Of a stretch of 63,759 nt of DNA, positions 42,059 through 51,124 are shown piece by piece. Position 1 is the stretch's first letter, and every line of letters begins with the position of its first letter. This DNA comes from Phycisphaeraceae bacterium (GTDB lineage Bacteria; Planctomycetota; Phycisphaerae; Phycisphaerales; Phycisphaeraceae). Position numbers and translations under genes: made by a program. The notes under the pieces are model-generated. The model had not been told where the DNA came from. It made no database searches and saw only the letters and a program-made list of their open reading frames with translations. The DNA lies in NCBI GenBank assembly GCA_029260655.1, contig JAJDCU010000007.1:1-63759 (forward strand). The letters are read 5' to 3'.

Positions 42059-43054
42059 TCACGGCCAGATGACGACCTCGCGCTCAAGCGCGATGCCGCT
42101 GTGGTCCAGGACGGTCTGCTGGATATGGTCCATCAGGGCCAAGACGTCGTCGGCCGTACAGCAGGGGTGGGTGAAGATGAAGTTGGCGTGGCGATGCGAG
42201 ACCTCGGCGCCGCCGACGCGGTATCCCTTGAGTCCGGCCTGGTCGATGAGCTTGCCGGCGGAAACCCGTTCGGTCGGCGGGGGCGGGCCGTCCTCATCTG
42301 AATCGTGACCCGGCAACACAATACTTGGGTTCTTAAACGCGCAGCCGGCGGAGTTCTCCGACATCGGCTGGGTGCTCTTCTTGTAGAGGAAGATCTCCTT
42401 GACCCGCCGGGCGATGTCCTGGGGGTCGGCCTCGTCCATGTCGAACTCGACGTCGAGGATGTAGGGCGCGACGATGTTGGTTCTGCGGTAGCCGAAGACC
42501 AGGTCGTCGCGGTCACGGCTGTAGACCTGGCCGTTCTCGGCCATGACCTGGACCTTATGGACGGTGGACCCGATATCGCCAAACGCACCGCCGGCGTTCA
42601 TGCGGACGGCCCCGCCGACACTCGCCGGGATCCCCGCGACGTGCGCGAGCCCGGCCAGCCCGTCCTTGGCGCACTCGAGCACCAGCTTAAACAGGTCAAG
42701 CCCAGCGCCCGCGGTGATCTTCGTGCCTTGGACCTTGTATTGGCTAAACGCCAGGTCGTCCAGCTTCACCACCACGCCGGGCACGCCCCGGTCCTTGACC
42801 AGCAGGTTCGCGCCGCTGCCGAGGATATTGACCGGGACCTGCTGTTCATAACAGCGGGCGACCAGCGCCGAGAGTTGTGCGACCCCCGCGGGATGAGCCA
42901 GCACCTGCGCCGCGCCGCCGACGCCGTACCATGTCATCTCTTTGCCGATCGGCACGTCCGTGTCAAAACGGATGCCCATCCCATCCAGCATCGACGCCAG
43001 TTGTTCGCTTTGATGTGACGTTTGCTTATCGCCTGCTGACACTGCCCACTCCAC
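42059..43054 (-). CDS. murB: UDP-N-acetylenolpyruvoylglucosamine reductase
   Basis: 331 residues. FAD domain: KEMTWYGVGGAAQVLAHPAG, VNILGSGANLLVKDRGVPGV; catalytic region: GIPASVGGAVRMNAGGAFGD, YRRTNIV and NSAGCAFKNP with the proton-donor Ser/Cys position; final Glu in GIALEREVVIWP. It reduces the enolpyruvyl group to make UDP-MurNAc, evidence that this organism makes peptidoglycan. The GTG at 43042 has GGAG 6 nt upstream and may be the true start, shortening the protein by four residues. Confidence 0.95.
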   Translation of the reverse strand: MEWAVSAGDKQTSHQSEQLASMLDGMGIRFDTDVPIGKEMTWYGVGGAAQVLAHPAGVAQLSALVARCYEQQVPVNILGSGANLLVKDRGVPGVVVKLDDLAFSQYKVQGTKITAGAGLDLFKLVLECAKDGLAGLAHVAGIPASVGGAVRMNAGGAFGDIGSTVHKVQVMAENGQVYSRDRDDLVFGYRRTNIVAPYILDVEFDMDEADPQDIARRVKEIFLYKKSTQPMSENSAGCAFKNPSIVLPGHDSDEDGPPPPTERVSAGKLIDQAGLKGYRVGGAEVSHRHANFIFTHPCCTADDVLALMDHIQQTVLDHSGIALEREVVIWP

Positions 43055-43125
43055 GGTCTATCTTCGGTGCTTCCGATCTCCGTCGGAGAGTTTATCGTCG
43101 ATCCGGGCCCTCGGCCGAGAATCCG

Positions 43126-44340
43126 TCACACGGGCTGTATCGCCTGGTCGATCCATCCCCCGCCGAGCACCCGGTCGCCGTCGTAACAGACCACGGCCTG
43201 CCCGGGGGTGACGGCGCTAACGGGCCGGTCGAAACGGACCTCAAGCGTGCCCGGCGAAGGGACGCGGAACCGCCCCGGCGACGGGGGGCTGTTGTAACGC
43301 ACCTTCACGCCGCAGGCCCGCCAATCTCCCGGCACGTCGTCGATCAGCCAGTTGGTCTGCGACGCGGTCAGGCCCTCGGCCAGCAGGTCGTCCTTGCCGC
43401 CGACGGTGACGGTGTTGCTGTCTGGATCACGATCGATGACGTAGATCGGATACCCAAACGCCACGCCGACGCCACGCCGCTGTCCGATCGTGAAGTGCTG
43501 ATGCCCGGGGTGTCGGCCGACCACCTGCCCCCGGCTGTCGAGGATGTCGCCTTCCACCACATCGTCTGGGCTTCTCCGTTCGACAAGGCGGGCGTAGTCG
43601 TTGTCGGGGACGAAGCAGATCTCCTGGCTGTCGGGCTTGTCACCGACGGGAAGGTTCAGATCCCGTGCAAGCTGGCGGACGTCGGCCTTGCGCATGTCCC
43701 CGATCGGCAGGAGCATCTCGTCGAGCCGGTCACGCGGGCTACCAAACAGGACGTAGCTCTGGTCCTTGGTTTCATCGAGCCCGCGCAGCAGGCGTGCGTG
43801 AGCCTGGGTCCCCTCTTCGGCGGCTTTGCCGTCACCGCCTCCTGTCGGCCGTTCGATCCGGGCGTAGTGGCCGCTGGCGATGTAGTCGGCGTCGATCGAA
43901 CGGGCGTAATCGTGGAGCTTGCCGAACTTCAGCCAGTCGTTGCAACGGACGCAGGGGTTGGGCGTGCGGCCGGCGTTGTACTCACCGACGAAGTAGTCGA
44001 TGATCCGGCCGAAGTCTTTTTTGAAGTTCACCACATAAAACGGGATATCCAACATCGCGGCTACCAGCCTGGCGTCGGAGGCGTCGTTGACCGAGCAGCA
44101 GCCGTGGTGATGGGGGCGGGCGGGCTTGGGGCTTGAGGGGTGAGGCTTGAGGTCGGGGTCGCAGGTGTCCGGACGGATGTTGTCGTACCCGTCGGCTGCC
44201 TCGGCCTCGTCGTCACTGCCCAGGCGCATGAAACAGCCGACGACCTCGTAGCCCTGCTGCTTGAGCAAGGCCGCGGCGACGGAGCTGTCCACACCGCCGG
44301 ACATGGCGACGACGACTTTTTTTCCCGTTCCTGGGCTCAT
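43126..44340 (-). CDS. mnmA: tRNA-specific 2-thiouridylase MnmA
   Basis: 404 residues. PP-loop VVAMSGGVDSSVAAALL (10-26), nucleophile Cys in NAGRTPNPCVRCND, second Cys in DSQEICFVPDNDYA, and GHYARIER. MnmA thiolates U34 of tRNA-Lys, -Glu and -Gln. Residues about 60-80 (DPDLKPHPSSPKPARPHHHG), just before the conserved CCS, come from a C-rich repeat. TAAAAT (44354-44349) lies 8 nt before the ATG with no ribosome binding site, suggesting a leaderless mRNA; a GTG one codon earlier is possible. Confidence 0.95.
   Translation of the reverse strand: MSPGTGKKVVVAMSGGVDSSVAAALLKQQGYEVVGCFMRLGSDDEAEAADGYDNIRPDTCDPDLKPHPSSPKPARPHHHGCCSVNDASDARLVAAMLDIPFYVVNFKKDFGRIIDYFVGEYNAGRTPNPCVRCNDWLKFGKLHDYARSIDADYIASGHYARIERPTGGGDGKAAEEGTQAHARLLRGLDETKDQSYVLFGSPRDRLDEMLLPIGDMRKADVRQLARDLNLPVGDKPDSQEICFVPDNDYARLVERRSPDDVVEGDILDSRGQVVGRHPGHQHFTIGQRRGVGVAFGYPIYVIDRDPDSNTVTVGGKDDLLAEGLTASQTNWLIDDVPGDWRACGVKVRYNSPPSPGRFRVPSPGTLEVRFDRPVSAVTPGQAVVCYDGDRVLGGGWIDQAIQPV
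44129..44152. repeat. C-rich repeat inside mnmA
   Basis: On the mnmA sense strand CCTCAAGCCTCACCCCTCAAG is the core, a near copy of the word in the gene at 33677. It encodes the proline-rich insertion before the CCS motif. Confidence 0.75.
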
Positions 44341-44348
44341 CACGGTTC

Positions 44349-44354
44349 ATTTTA
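44349..44354 (-). promoter_or_regulatory. -10 element TAAAAT before mnmA
   Basis: TAAAAT ends 8 nt before the mnmA ATG (5 nt before the alternative GTG); no ribosome binding site. Confidence 0.5.
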
Positions 44355-44526
44355 GCCGAATCGGGACACCGGCAAGGGAGCGGAAAGGTTATGATCTACG
44401 GGCCTAAGACGGGGCCCGTCAAGGGACGGTCAGCCGCGTTTGTCCCCCGGGCTGATCGCCGGTACGCTCACGGTCACGCATCAGGAAAATTAAGCACGTT
44501 CCACAAGGGAAACGAAGGAGTTTGTC

Positions 44527-46383
44527 ATGGCATACATCCAACCGTTCGCAAGTAGACTCGCCGCGGTAGCCGTGTTCACGGTCGCGACGGTGTTCACCGC
44601 GCCACAGGCCGGCGCCCAGGCCCCCGCCGCGCTGGCGCAGGCACCCCAAGGCGCCGACCTTGTGTTCATCGTCCCGAGCATGTCGCAGTTCAGCGGCAAG
44701 CTGGCGATGCTCAACCAGACGCTTGAACTGGACTCGCCGGAGATGACCGACGCGCTGGCCGCCTTCAAGGCCGAGATGGGGATCGCCGACGGCCTCAACG
44801 ACGCCGGGTCCGCGCTGGTGGTCATCCAAGACCTTTCGGTCGTCGCCAACGATGAAGACCCCGACATCCTCTTCATCCTGCCGGTGACGGACTACCAGGC
44901 ATTTATCGAGAGCTTCCAGGGCGTGGACGCGGACAACGACCAGATCGCGGAGTTGATCCACCCCGACGGGCAGTCGGGTTTTGCCCGCGAGTCCGGGGGG
45001 TACGTGGTGATGGGTGACAGCCTTGAGTCGGTGCGTGGCTACGCTCCCGGCGGTGACGCCGACGCGGTCGCCGATCGTATCGGTGAGTTGGGCCAACACT
45101 ACCTCAAGGACTGCGACGCGGCGATCTATCTCGACCTCGAAGCGCTGGCGCCGATGTTAACGGTGGAACTGGACAAAGTCATCGCCCAGATGCAGGGGGA
45201 GATGGGGCAGGCCGCGGAGATGGGGATAATGGGCGCTTCGGACCTGGAGATGGTCCAAGCGGTATTTACCCTCTACGCCAGCGCCGGCAAGGCCGTGCTC
45301 ACCGGCTCGCAGGGCGTGCTGTTTTCACTTGATATCAGTGAAGACGGGATCGGGCTGACCGACGCCATTGCTTTCAAGCCCGACTCGCCGATCCTCAAGT
45401 ACTTCCCCGGCGGGGATGGCAAGACGGTATCGATCCTGTCGCGCCTGCCCAAGGGCAGCTACCTCTTCGCCGGCTCGTTGGACCTCGAAGCGATCGCGGC
45501 GGGCGACCTGTTCGAGAACGCCCTGGCGCAGCTGCCCGAGGGGAACGCTCAGATCGATCAGGCACGCAAGGCGTTACCGATCATCCGCCAGGTACGCCAG
45601 GCCGCCGGGGTCTTCTACACCCCGGACCAGGCCGCGCTGATGGGCGGGGGCAGCCCGATGAACGTGCTATCGACGAGCAACGTCAACGACAGCGCCGAGT
45701 ACCTCAAGCTGAGCAAGGACAACATCACCAGCATGAACGGCACCTCGATCCCAATGGCCAACCCCATGGGCGGGCAACCGATGGCCGCGACCTACACCAC
45801 CAGCTACACCGACAACGCCCTGCAGCTGGACGGGGTGCAGGTTGACCAGTACTCGATGCAGGTCCAGATGCCCCAGGAAATGATAATGATGATGGGCCCG
45901 ATGGCGGGTTTCATGCAGATGTTCACCAACTTCAACGGGTACATCGCCGAGGATGACGGGCACGTATTGCAGACCACGACGCTGGACCAGCAGTTGATCG
46001 CCAAGGCGCTTGCGACCGGGAAGACCGGCGACGGGCTGGGCTCGGCGGACACCCTCGCCAAGATCCGTGACAAGGCCATCCCCCCGGGCGCCGCGTTCGA
46101 GGGATACGTCAGCCTCGCCGGGATCGCCGAGACGGCCAGCCCGTTCGCGATGATGTTCGGCTTGCCGGGGTTCGAGGCGCCCGTGGACCTGCCCCCGATC
46201 GGGTTGGGCCTGGGGATCAAGGACGAAGGCGCAGCCGCTCGCCTGTACGTGCCTAATAAGACCATCAAGTACGTCATCGACACGGCCAAGGACGTCCAGG
46301 CACAGATGATGGGCGGCCCCGGTGGACCCGGCGGCCCCGGCGCACAGCCGCAAGGCCCCGGCGCCCCGCCCCCGCCGTTCTAG
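44527..46383 (+). CDS. large secreted protein of unknown function
   Basis: 618 residues with a signal peptide (LAAVAVFTVATVFTAPQAGA). The mature part begins QGADLVFIVPSMSQFSGKLA and has repeated alpha/beta segments resembling DUF3352-type proteins, similar in style to the gene at 9805. Met-rich stretches (QMPQEMIMMMGPMAGFMQMF) and a Gly/Pro-rich tail (GGPGGPGGPGAQPQGPGAPP) are notable. GAAGGAG precedes the ATG. A terminator follows. Confidence 0.75.
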   Translation: MAYIQPFASRLAAVAVFTVATVFTAPQAGAQAPAALAQAPQGADLVFIVPSMSQFSGKLAMLNQTLELDSPEMTDALAAFKAEMGIADGLNDAGSALVVIQDLSVVANDEDPDILFILPVTDYQAFIESFQGVDADNDQIAELIHPDGQSGFARESGGYVVMGDSLESVRGYAPGGDADAVADRIGELGQHYLKDCDAAIYLDLEALAPMLTVELDKVIAQMQGEMGQAAEMGIMGASDLEMVQAVFTLYASAGKAVLTGSQGVLFSLDISEDGIGLTDAIAFKPDSPILKYFPGGDGKTVSILSRLPKGSYLFAGSLDLEAIAAGDLFENALAQLPEGNAQIDQARKALPIIRQVRQAAGVFYTPDQAALMGGGSPMNVLSTSNVNDSAEYLKLSKDNITSMNGTSIPMANPMGGQPMAATYTTSYTDNALQLDGVQVDQYSMQVQMPQEMIMMMGPMAGFMQMFTNFNGYIAEDDGHVLQTTTLDQQLIAKALATGKTGDGLGSADTLAKIRDKAIPPGAAFEGYVSLAGIAETASPFAMMFGLPGFEAPVDLPPIGLGLGIKDEGAAARLYVPNKTIKYVIDTAKDVQAQMMGGPGGPGGPGAQPQGPGAPPPPF

Positions 46384-46415
46384 TCAGCCGACCGATCCAC
46401 GTGACCGCAACTCAC

Positions 46416-46448
46416 GCCGGGCCTGCCACACGCAGCGCCCGGCTTTTT
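46416..46448 (+). terminator. intrinsic terminator after the secreted protein gene
   Basis: GCCGGGC, 14-nt loop, GCCCGGC, TTTTT, starting 33 nt after the stop codon. Confidence 0.88.
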
Positions 46449-46630
46449 CTTGGACGGGGCGGTTGTAGTTGAACCGTAGCGGATAATGTTTCGCCGCCGC
46501 GGCGCTGCAGTTGGGAAGCTCAAGCGTACATCCGTTCACATTAACAAGCCCTTCGAAAAACCGGCCGGATACCCCACAGAAGCACCGCAGTCGGTGCATC
46601 TGCGGGCTTGAGGGGGGTATTCGAAAGGCT

Positions 46631-47269
46631 CTACCGCCGATCGTCGTGCGGGTCAGGCTCCATCTCTTCTTCGTCCCAACCTGATACAAGCGCGCCCATG
46701 TGGTAAGCGAATGTTAATGCCAGACCCCACCCAATAATATCCCACAGCCGGAACAAGCTGTGTGGCTGCTGGGTCCTGACAACGGGCGTATCTGAAGAAT
46801 CGATGTACTCACGAACGATGCTACGCTTCTGGCTGTCGGTTAATTTCTCTAGCCGCGCCATCACCGCGCCGTGGAGCTCTCGCTCGGTAAGCCGCTCTTC
46901 GTCGATGGTCGGGCCCTGGGCCGAAACGTCAGCCAGAACGGCCTCGTAAACGAGATATGGGTCGGCATGTATCTCATGTGAGCTCACATACCATGCCCCC
47001 CCAGCGCAGGCTAAGCCCCTTCCTACGACCAGTGCCAACACCGTCAGCCAGAGCGCTAGCCATGCCCCCCTCGACGGCGTCAGTTGCAGTTTCTGCGTGA
47101 ACAGCCCCAAGCCCGCCCCGATCACCGGGGCCAACCAACCCAACCGATAGCCCAGGAAGACCCCCAGAAGGGCCCAGCCGATCCCCAAACCCAGCGCCAG
47201 GACGATCGGCCTTAGACCGATCGCCTGCGGCGCGGTGCTCTCTTCGTCGCCGTACACGATGTCTTGCAA
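46631..47269 (-). CDS. hypothetical three-helix membrane protein
   Basis: 212 residues from a TTG nine nt after the stop of the prepilin-like gene. Hydrophobic segments IVLALGLGIGWALLGVFLGY, WLALWLTVLALVVGRGLACA and WDIIGWGLALTFAYHMGAL surround a soluble loop with DEERLTERELHGAVMARLEK and DSQKRSIVREY. No family recognised. Probably cotranscribed with the prepilin-like gene. Confidence 0.6.
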   Translation of the reverse strand: MQDIVYGDEESTAPQAIGLRPIVLALGLGIGWALLGVFLGYRLGWLAPVIGAGLGLFTQKLQLTPSRGAWLALWLTVLALVVGRGLACAGGAWYVSSHEIHADPYLVYEAVLADVSAQGPTIDEERLTERELHGAVMARLEKLTDSQKRSIVREYIDSSDTPVVRTQQPHSLFRLWDIIGWGLALTFAYHMGALVSGWDEEEMEPDPHDDRR

Positions 47270-47278
47270 GATAATCGC

Positions 47279-48109
47279 CTATCGGGCTATGACCGGGTGG
47301 AACTTGTTCGCTTCCCACCGGCCGGTCTCGTTGGATGGATCATACGTGCCCAGATCGAATACCTCATCGCGCGCGTGAGGCCTGGCGTGGCCATCAAGGA
47401 ACCCCCACTGGGGCCGCTTGATGTGGCGGGCGGCCTCGACGTGGCGGCTGTACATGAAGTCGATTTCTTCATCCGTGTTCTCCGCCTGCGGGGTGGCCCA
47501 TGTCGCGGCGGAAATAAAATCACCGACCGCCGTAAAGCGCGTCTCGGTCAGCTCGCCAAACACAATGACGTTCTCCGGCACCATGATCTGATTGAAATCG
47601 CCGCGGAACATCTCCGTGGGCGGCCAGAGGTCCACCATGGCGGCGACGTTGGACGCGATCGCATTGATGCCGTAGCTGACCTCGCGGAACCGACCGGTCA
47701 GACCCGGTTTCTCCAGATCCCAGTGCGGGCTCTCGTCGCTTGGACACACCGCAATCAGGTGTGGGTCCACGTACGAACTCATGGTGTAGACCCAGCTGTC
47801 GTTTGGGTTCAGAACGCCCAGCTCTTCGGGTAAAACAGGGAAACTCGAGTACGGGAACCGACTCAACGGGTCGTCATCGATATACATGATCGCCCCCATC
47901 GTTGTCTGGCGGATATTACTCAGACATACCACCGCCCGGCCGCGCTCCTTGGCCTGCGACAGGGCAGGTAAAAGAATCCCCATGAGCAGGGAGATGATGC
48001 TGATCACCACCAGCAACTCGATGAGTGTAAAGCCGGCCGCCGTTACCCGCCGAGATCCGACGGCCTTGCCGTTCCAGCCCAAGCCATCATAAAAAGAGTC
48101 CGGAAGCAT
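47279..48109 (-). CDS. prepilin-type protein (type II secretion pseudopilin-like)
   Basis: 276 residues. A pre-leader of about 25 residues ends in AAG, followed by FTLIELLVVISIISLLMGIL, the class III signal recognised and methylated by prepilin peptidase, then LPALSQAKERGRAVVCLSNI, typical of the planctomycete pseudopilin family; the C-terminal WGFLDGHARPH matches the usual H-x-G (FxDGH) motif of that group. Such proteins are present in many copies in planctomycetes and may build pilus-like or secretion structures. Peptidase not in window. Confidence 0.9.
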   Translation of the reverse strand: MLPDSFYDGLGWNGKAVGSRRVTAAGFTLIELLVVISIISLLMGILLPALSQAKERGRAVVCLSNIRQTTMGAIMYIDDDPLSRFPYSSFPVLPEELGVLNPNDSWVYTMSSYVDPHLIAVCPSDESPHWDLEKPGLTGRFREVSYGINAIASNVAAMVDLWPPTEMFRGDFNQIMVPENVIVFGELTETRFTAVGDFISAATWATPQAENTDEEIDFMYSRHVEAARHIKRPQWGFLDGHARPHARDEVFDLGTYDPSNETGRWEANKFHPVIAR

Positions 48110-48278
48110 CGTGTGCTCACTTTCAGAGGGCGTTGTTGTTCAACCGCGTGATCTCTTTTATTCAGCCATCCGAAACCGTCCCTATCATACCTTGTTGTTG
48201 CTGGCGCCGACAAGACCCTGGCCGCATAATTCCGGCCCGGCCTCGCGGTCGCGGCGACACGCCGGTAATCTGACCGAC

Positions 48279-49460
48279 ATGATCAAAGCCTTGGCCTATA
48301 CCGCGGGGGGCGTGTTCTTGGTGTCACTGATCGGCGCCGCATTGGCCGACCGAGACACCGGCCAAGCCCCGGCGGTGGAGCAGGTCCATTCAGGCGCTTC
48401 CGAGCAAACGATCCATCCCACCACCGGGGCCGACAACGCACGGGCCCCGTTCATCGGCGCAGCGCTGAACCTCTACCACACCGATCAGTTGGATCTGTAC
48501 CTAAGGGCCATCGACCAGATCGCAGATACGGGCTTTAGCGCCGTCCAGATCGTCACGCCCATGTTCCAGACAGACGGCGCTTCGCCGGGGGTAGGGGTCG
48601 AAGTCGGCCCGGACCGGGGCCCCTCTCCAGAGGCGATCGCCGCCCTGCTGCGTCACGCCAAGGCACGCGGGCTGGCCACGATGCTGATGCCGCAGGTCAA
48701 CTTCACCGACCCGCGCGGCAATGAATGGCGGGGCAAGCTCCAGCCCGAGCAATGGGGACCGTGGTGGGCCAGCTACCGCCAGACCATCGACCGGTTCCTA
48801 GATATCGCCATCGAAAACGACGTGGATGTGTTCGTCGTCGGCTGCGAGCTGTTGACGACGCACAAGCCTGAGCACCAAGACCGTTGGCGGGGCATCATCG
48901 ATCAGGCGCGCACACGGTACAACGGGCTGCTGACCTATTCCACGACCTGGGACACCTACCACAAGGTCGGTTTCTGGGACCACCTGGATGCGATCGGCGT
49001 CAGCGGGTACTGGGACCTCACCACCCTAGCGGCAGACCCCCAGCACCCCACACCCGACGCGTTGCAGGCCCGCTGGCACGAGATCAAACAGAGCCTGCTG
49101 GCCTTTGCCCAGAGCCGAGGCAAGCCGGTGCTGCTGACCGAAGTCGGCTACCCCAGCCTGCCCTGGGCGCTGAAAGACCCGTGGAACTACGTCAACAGCC
49201 AGAACGCCCCGGCCGACCACGACGCCCAGGCCGCGGGTTATCGGGCGTTTATCTCGGCGTGGAACGGAGCTATCGCCCCGCCGGGCTCAGCCATCCTCGG
49301 TGACAGCCGGGCTTGGGGCGTGTTCTTCCATAAGTGGGACCCCTACCACCAGGGCGGACCCGACGACACCGGCTACGGCATGGCCGGCAAGCCCGCCCTG
49401 GGTCTGGTTCGTGATTGGCTGCACGGGCGACTGCCCAATAATCCCCCCCGTGCCCGATAA
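48279..49460 (+). CDS. glycoside hydrolase-like TIM-barrel protein (GH113/GTA type)
   Basis: 393 residues from the ATG at 48279. A hydrophobic N-terminus (ALAYTAGGVFLVSLIGAALA) suggests export. The barrel has ALNLYHTDQLDLYLRAIDQI, TGFSAVQIVTPMFQTDG, LRHAKARGLATMLMPQVNFT, NDVDVFVVGCELLTT with a Glu at the acid/base position and KPVLLTEVGYPSLPWALKDP with the nucleophile Glu. Substrate is not predictable; beta-mannan or related glycan is possible for GH113. Confidence 0.75.
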   Translation: MIKALAYTAGGVFLVSLIGAALADRDTGQAPAVEQVHSGASEQTIHPTTGADNARAPFIGAALNLYHTDQLDLYLRAIDQIADTGFSAVQIVTPMFQTDGASPGVGVEVGPDRGPSPEAIAALLRHAKARGLATMLMPQVNFTDPRGNEWRGKLQPEQWGPWWASYRQTIDRFLDIAIENDVDVFVVGCELLTTHKPEHQDRWRGIIDQARTRYNGLLTYSTTWDTYHKVGFWDHLDAIGVSGYWDLTTLAADPQHPTPDALQARWHEIKQSLLAFAQSRGKPVLLTEVGYPSLPWALKDPWNYVNSQNAPADHDAQAAGYRAFISAWNGAIAPPGSAILGDSRAWGVFFHKWDPYHQGGPDDTGYGMAGKPALGLVRDWLHGRLPNNPPRAR

Positions 49461-49652
49461 CTTTGGGCAAACCCGGCTCCGCACCAAATATCGCATCCCA
49501 AGCCCCCGCCAAACGATAGGTGGAGGGTCAAATAGCTCATCACCGATATTCACACGGGCAGATCTTGTTATGATCTCCCTCGACGAGCCGATGGAGTCAC
49601 CGGCACCATGAACGATCACACCCAACTCCGTGCCTTATCAAGGAAGACGACC

Positions 49653-51002
49653 ATGCCACAGCTATCCACAGACCGAAGAACCCCCAAGCCCAAGATCCGC
49701 AGCGCCGCCGTGCCTTCCGCGGTAGCTGTACTGACCCTGCTTACCGCCGCGGCCGGCACACCCGCCGACGTGGCCGCTGACGCGCCGGCGTCTGTCTCCA
49801 CGGTCAGCTCCCAGGATATTGAAGCGTTGCCCTCCCGCTCGGTCGACGACATCCTCAGCACGATGGTCAACGAGGGCAAGGTCCATCTGAACATCCGAGG
49901 TCGGGCCGAGATCGCCGACATGGACGGGCTAGAAACCAGCCAGGCCTATACCGTTCGCACCCGGCTGGGCTTCACTACCGGCGAGTACAACGGGATTTTC
50001 GCCCACATCGACTTCGAGAACATCAGCGCCGCCGACGACAGCCTCTATAACGCGGCCGGGACCAACGGCCAGCCCACGAAGACCGTCATCGCCGACCCCG
50101 AAGACACCGAGCTGAACCAACTGTATGCCAACTTCAACCTCGAAAGCCTGAATACCAATATCCGGGTCGGCAGGCAGCGGGTCATACTCGACGACGCACG
50201 GTTTGTCGGAAACGTCGGCTGGCGTCAGAACGAGCAGACGTATGATTCGGTCGTGGTCGCCCACACGATCAACGAACAACTAAACGCCATCTACGGCTAT
50301 GTCTGGGACGTCAACCGGATCTTCGGCCCCGACTCCGACATGGACCTGGACGCGAACACGCACGTGATCCGTCTTGCTTACGACGACGCCTCGTTCGGTC
50401 AACTCGTCGGGTTTGCCTACCTGCTGGATGTGGACGGCCTGGTGGGCGCCGCGGGCCTCTCCTCGGACACCTACGGCCTGCGCTACGAGGCCACGCGCGA
50501 CCTCAAGGGCGATCCGGATGGCCCCAAGCTCAACTACGTCCTGTCCTGGGCCCGGCAGCAAGACGCCGCTGACAACACCACGGACTACGAAGCGGACTAC
50601 TACCTCATCGACGTGAAGTACATCGAAAACGGCTGGTACGTCGGCGGAGGCCATGAGGTCCTCGGCAGCGACGACGGGATGACTTCGTTCCAGACTCCCC
50701 TGGCAACCGGGCACAAGTTCAACGGCTGGGCCGACGTCTTCCTCACCACGCCGATGGACGGCCTGGAAGACACCTACATCTACCTCGGCGGCGACCTGCC
50801 CGCCGGCTACAAGGGCAAGGTCGTTTACCACTGGTTCGACCCCGAAGACGGCAGCCGGGACTTTGGCGAAGAGTTCGACGCCGTCATCAAAAAGAAACTC
50901 AACGACCACGCCACGCTCCTCGCCAAGTACGCCTATTACAACGGCGACGCCGCCTTCGCCGATATCGTTCGGTTCTGGCTTCAGATCGAGCTGGTCTACT
51001 GA
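49653..51002 (+). CDS. outer-membrane beta-barrel protein (alginate export/porin-like)
   Basis: 449 residues from the ATG at 49653, with AAGGA 8 nt upstream; an ATG at 49608 is possible. After a signal region (SAVAVLTLLTAAAGTPADVA) the protein shows amphipathic strands: VHLNIRGRAEIADMDG, TVRTRLGFTTGEYNGIFAHI, VGRQRVILDDARFVGNVGWR and a C-terminal strand ending IVRFWLQIELVY with a terminal aromatic. It matches the alginate-export (AlgE-like) barrel group. An outer membrane protein supports a Gram-negative type envelope. Confidence 0.82.
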   Translation: MPQLSTDRRTPKPKIRSAAVPSAVAVLTLLTAAAGTPADVAADAPASVSTVSSQDIEALPSRSVDDILSTMVNEGKVHLNIRGRAEIADMDGLETSQAYTVRTRLGFTTGEYNGIFAHIDFENISAADDSLYNAAGTNGQPTKTVIADPEDTELNQLYANFNLESLNTNIRVGRQRVILDDARFVGNVGWRQNEQTYDSVVVAHTINEQLNAIYGYVWDVNRIFGPDSDMDLDANTHVIRLAYDDASFGQLVGFAYLLDVDGLVGAAGLSSDTYGLRYEATRDLKGDPDGPKLNYVLSWARQQDAADNTTDYEADYYLIDVKYIENGWYVGGGHEVLGSDDGMTSFQTPLATGHKFNGWADVFLTTPMDGLEDTYIYLGGDLPAGYKGKVVYHWFDPEDGSRDFGEEFDAVIKKKLNDHATLLAKYAYYNGDAAFADIVRFWLQIELVY

Positions 51003-51036
51003 CCGGACACCGAAACGACAACCCAATAGTCTTCCA

Positions 51037-51067
51037 AGCCCGCGAGCCGACGCTCGCGGGCTTTTTT
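51037..51067 (+). terminator. strong intrinsic terminator
   Basis: AGCCCGCGAGC-cgac-GCTCGCGGGCT followed by TTTTTT, 34 nt after the porin-like gene. Confidence 0.95.
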
Positions 51068-51124
51068 ATGTGATTTAGGCGGCCGCTCGCCTGATCCCCC
51101 GCGAATCGCTACCCTGTCCGCCCT

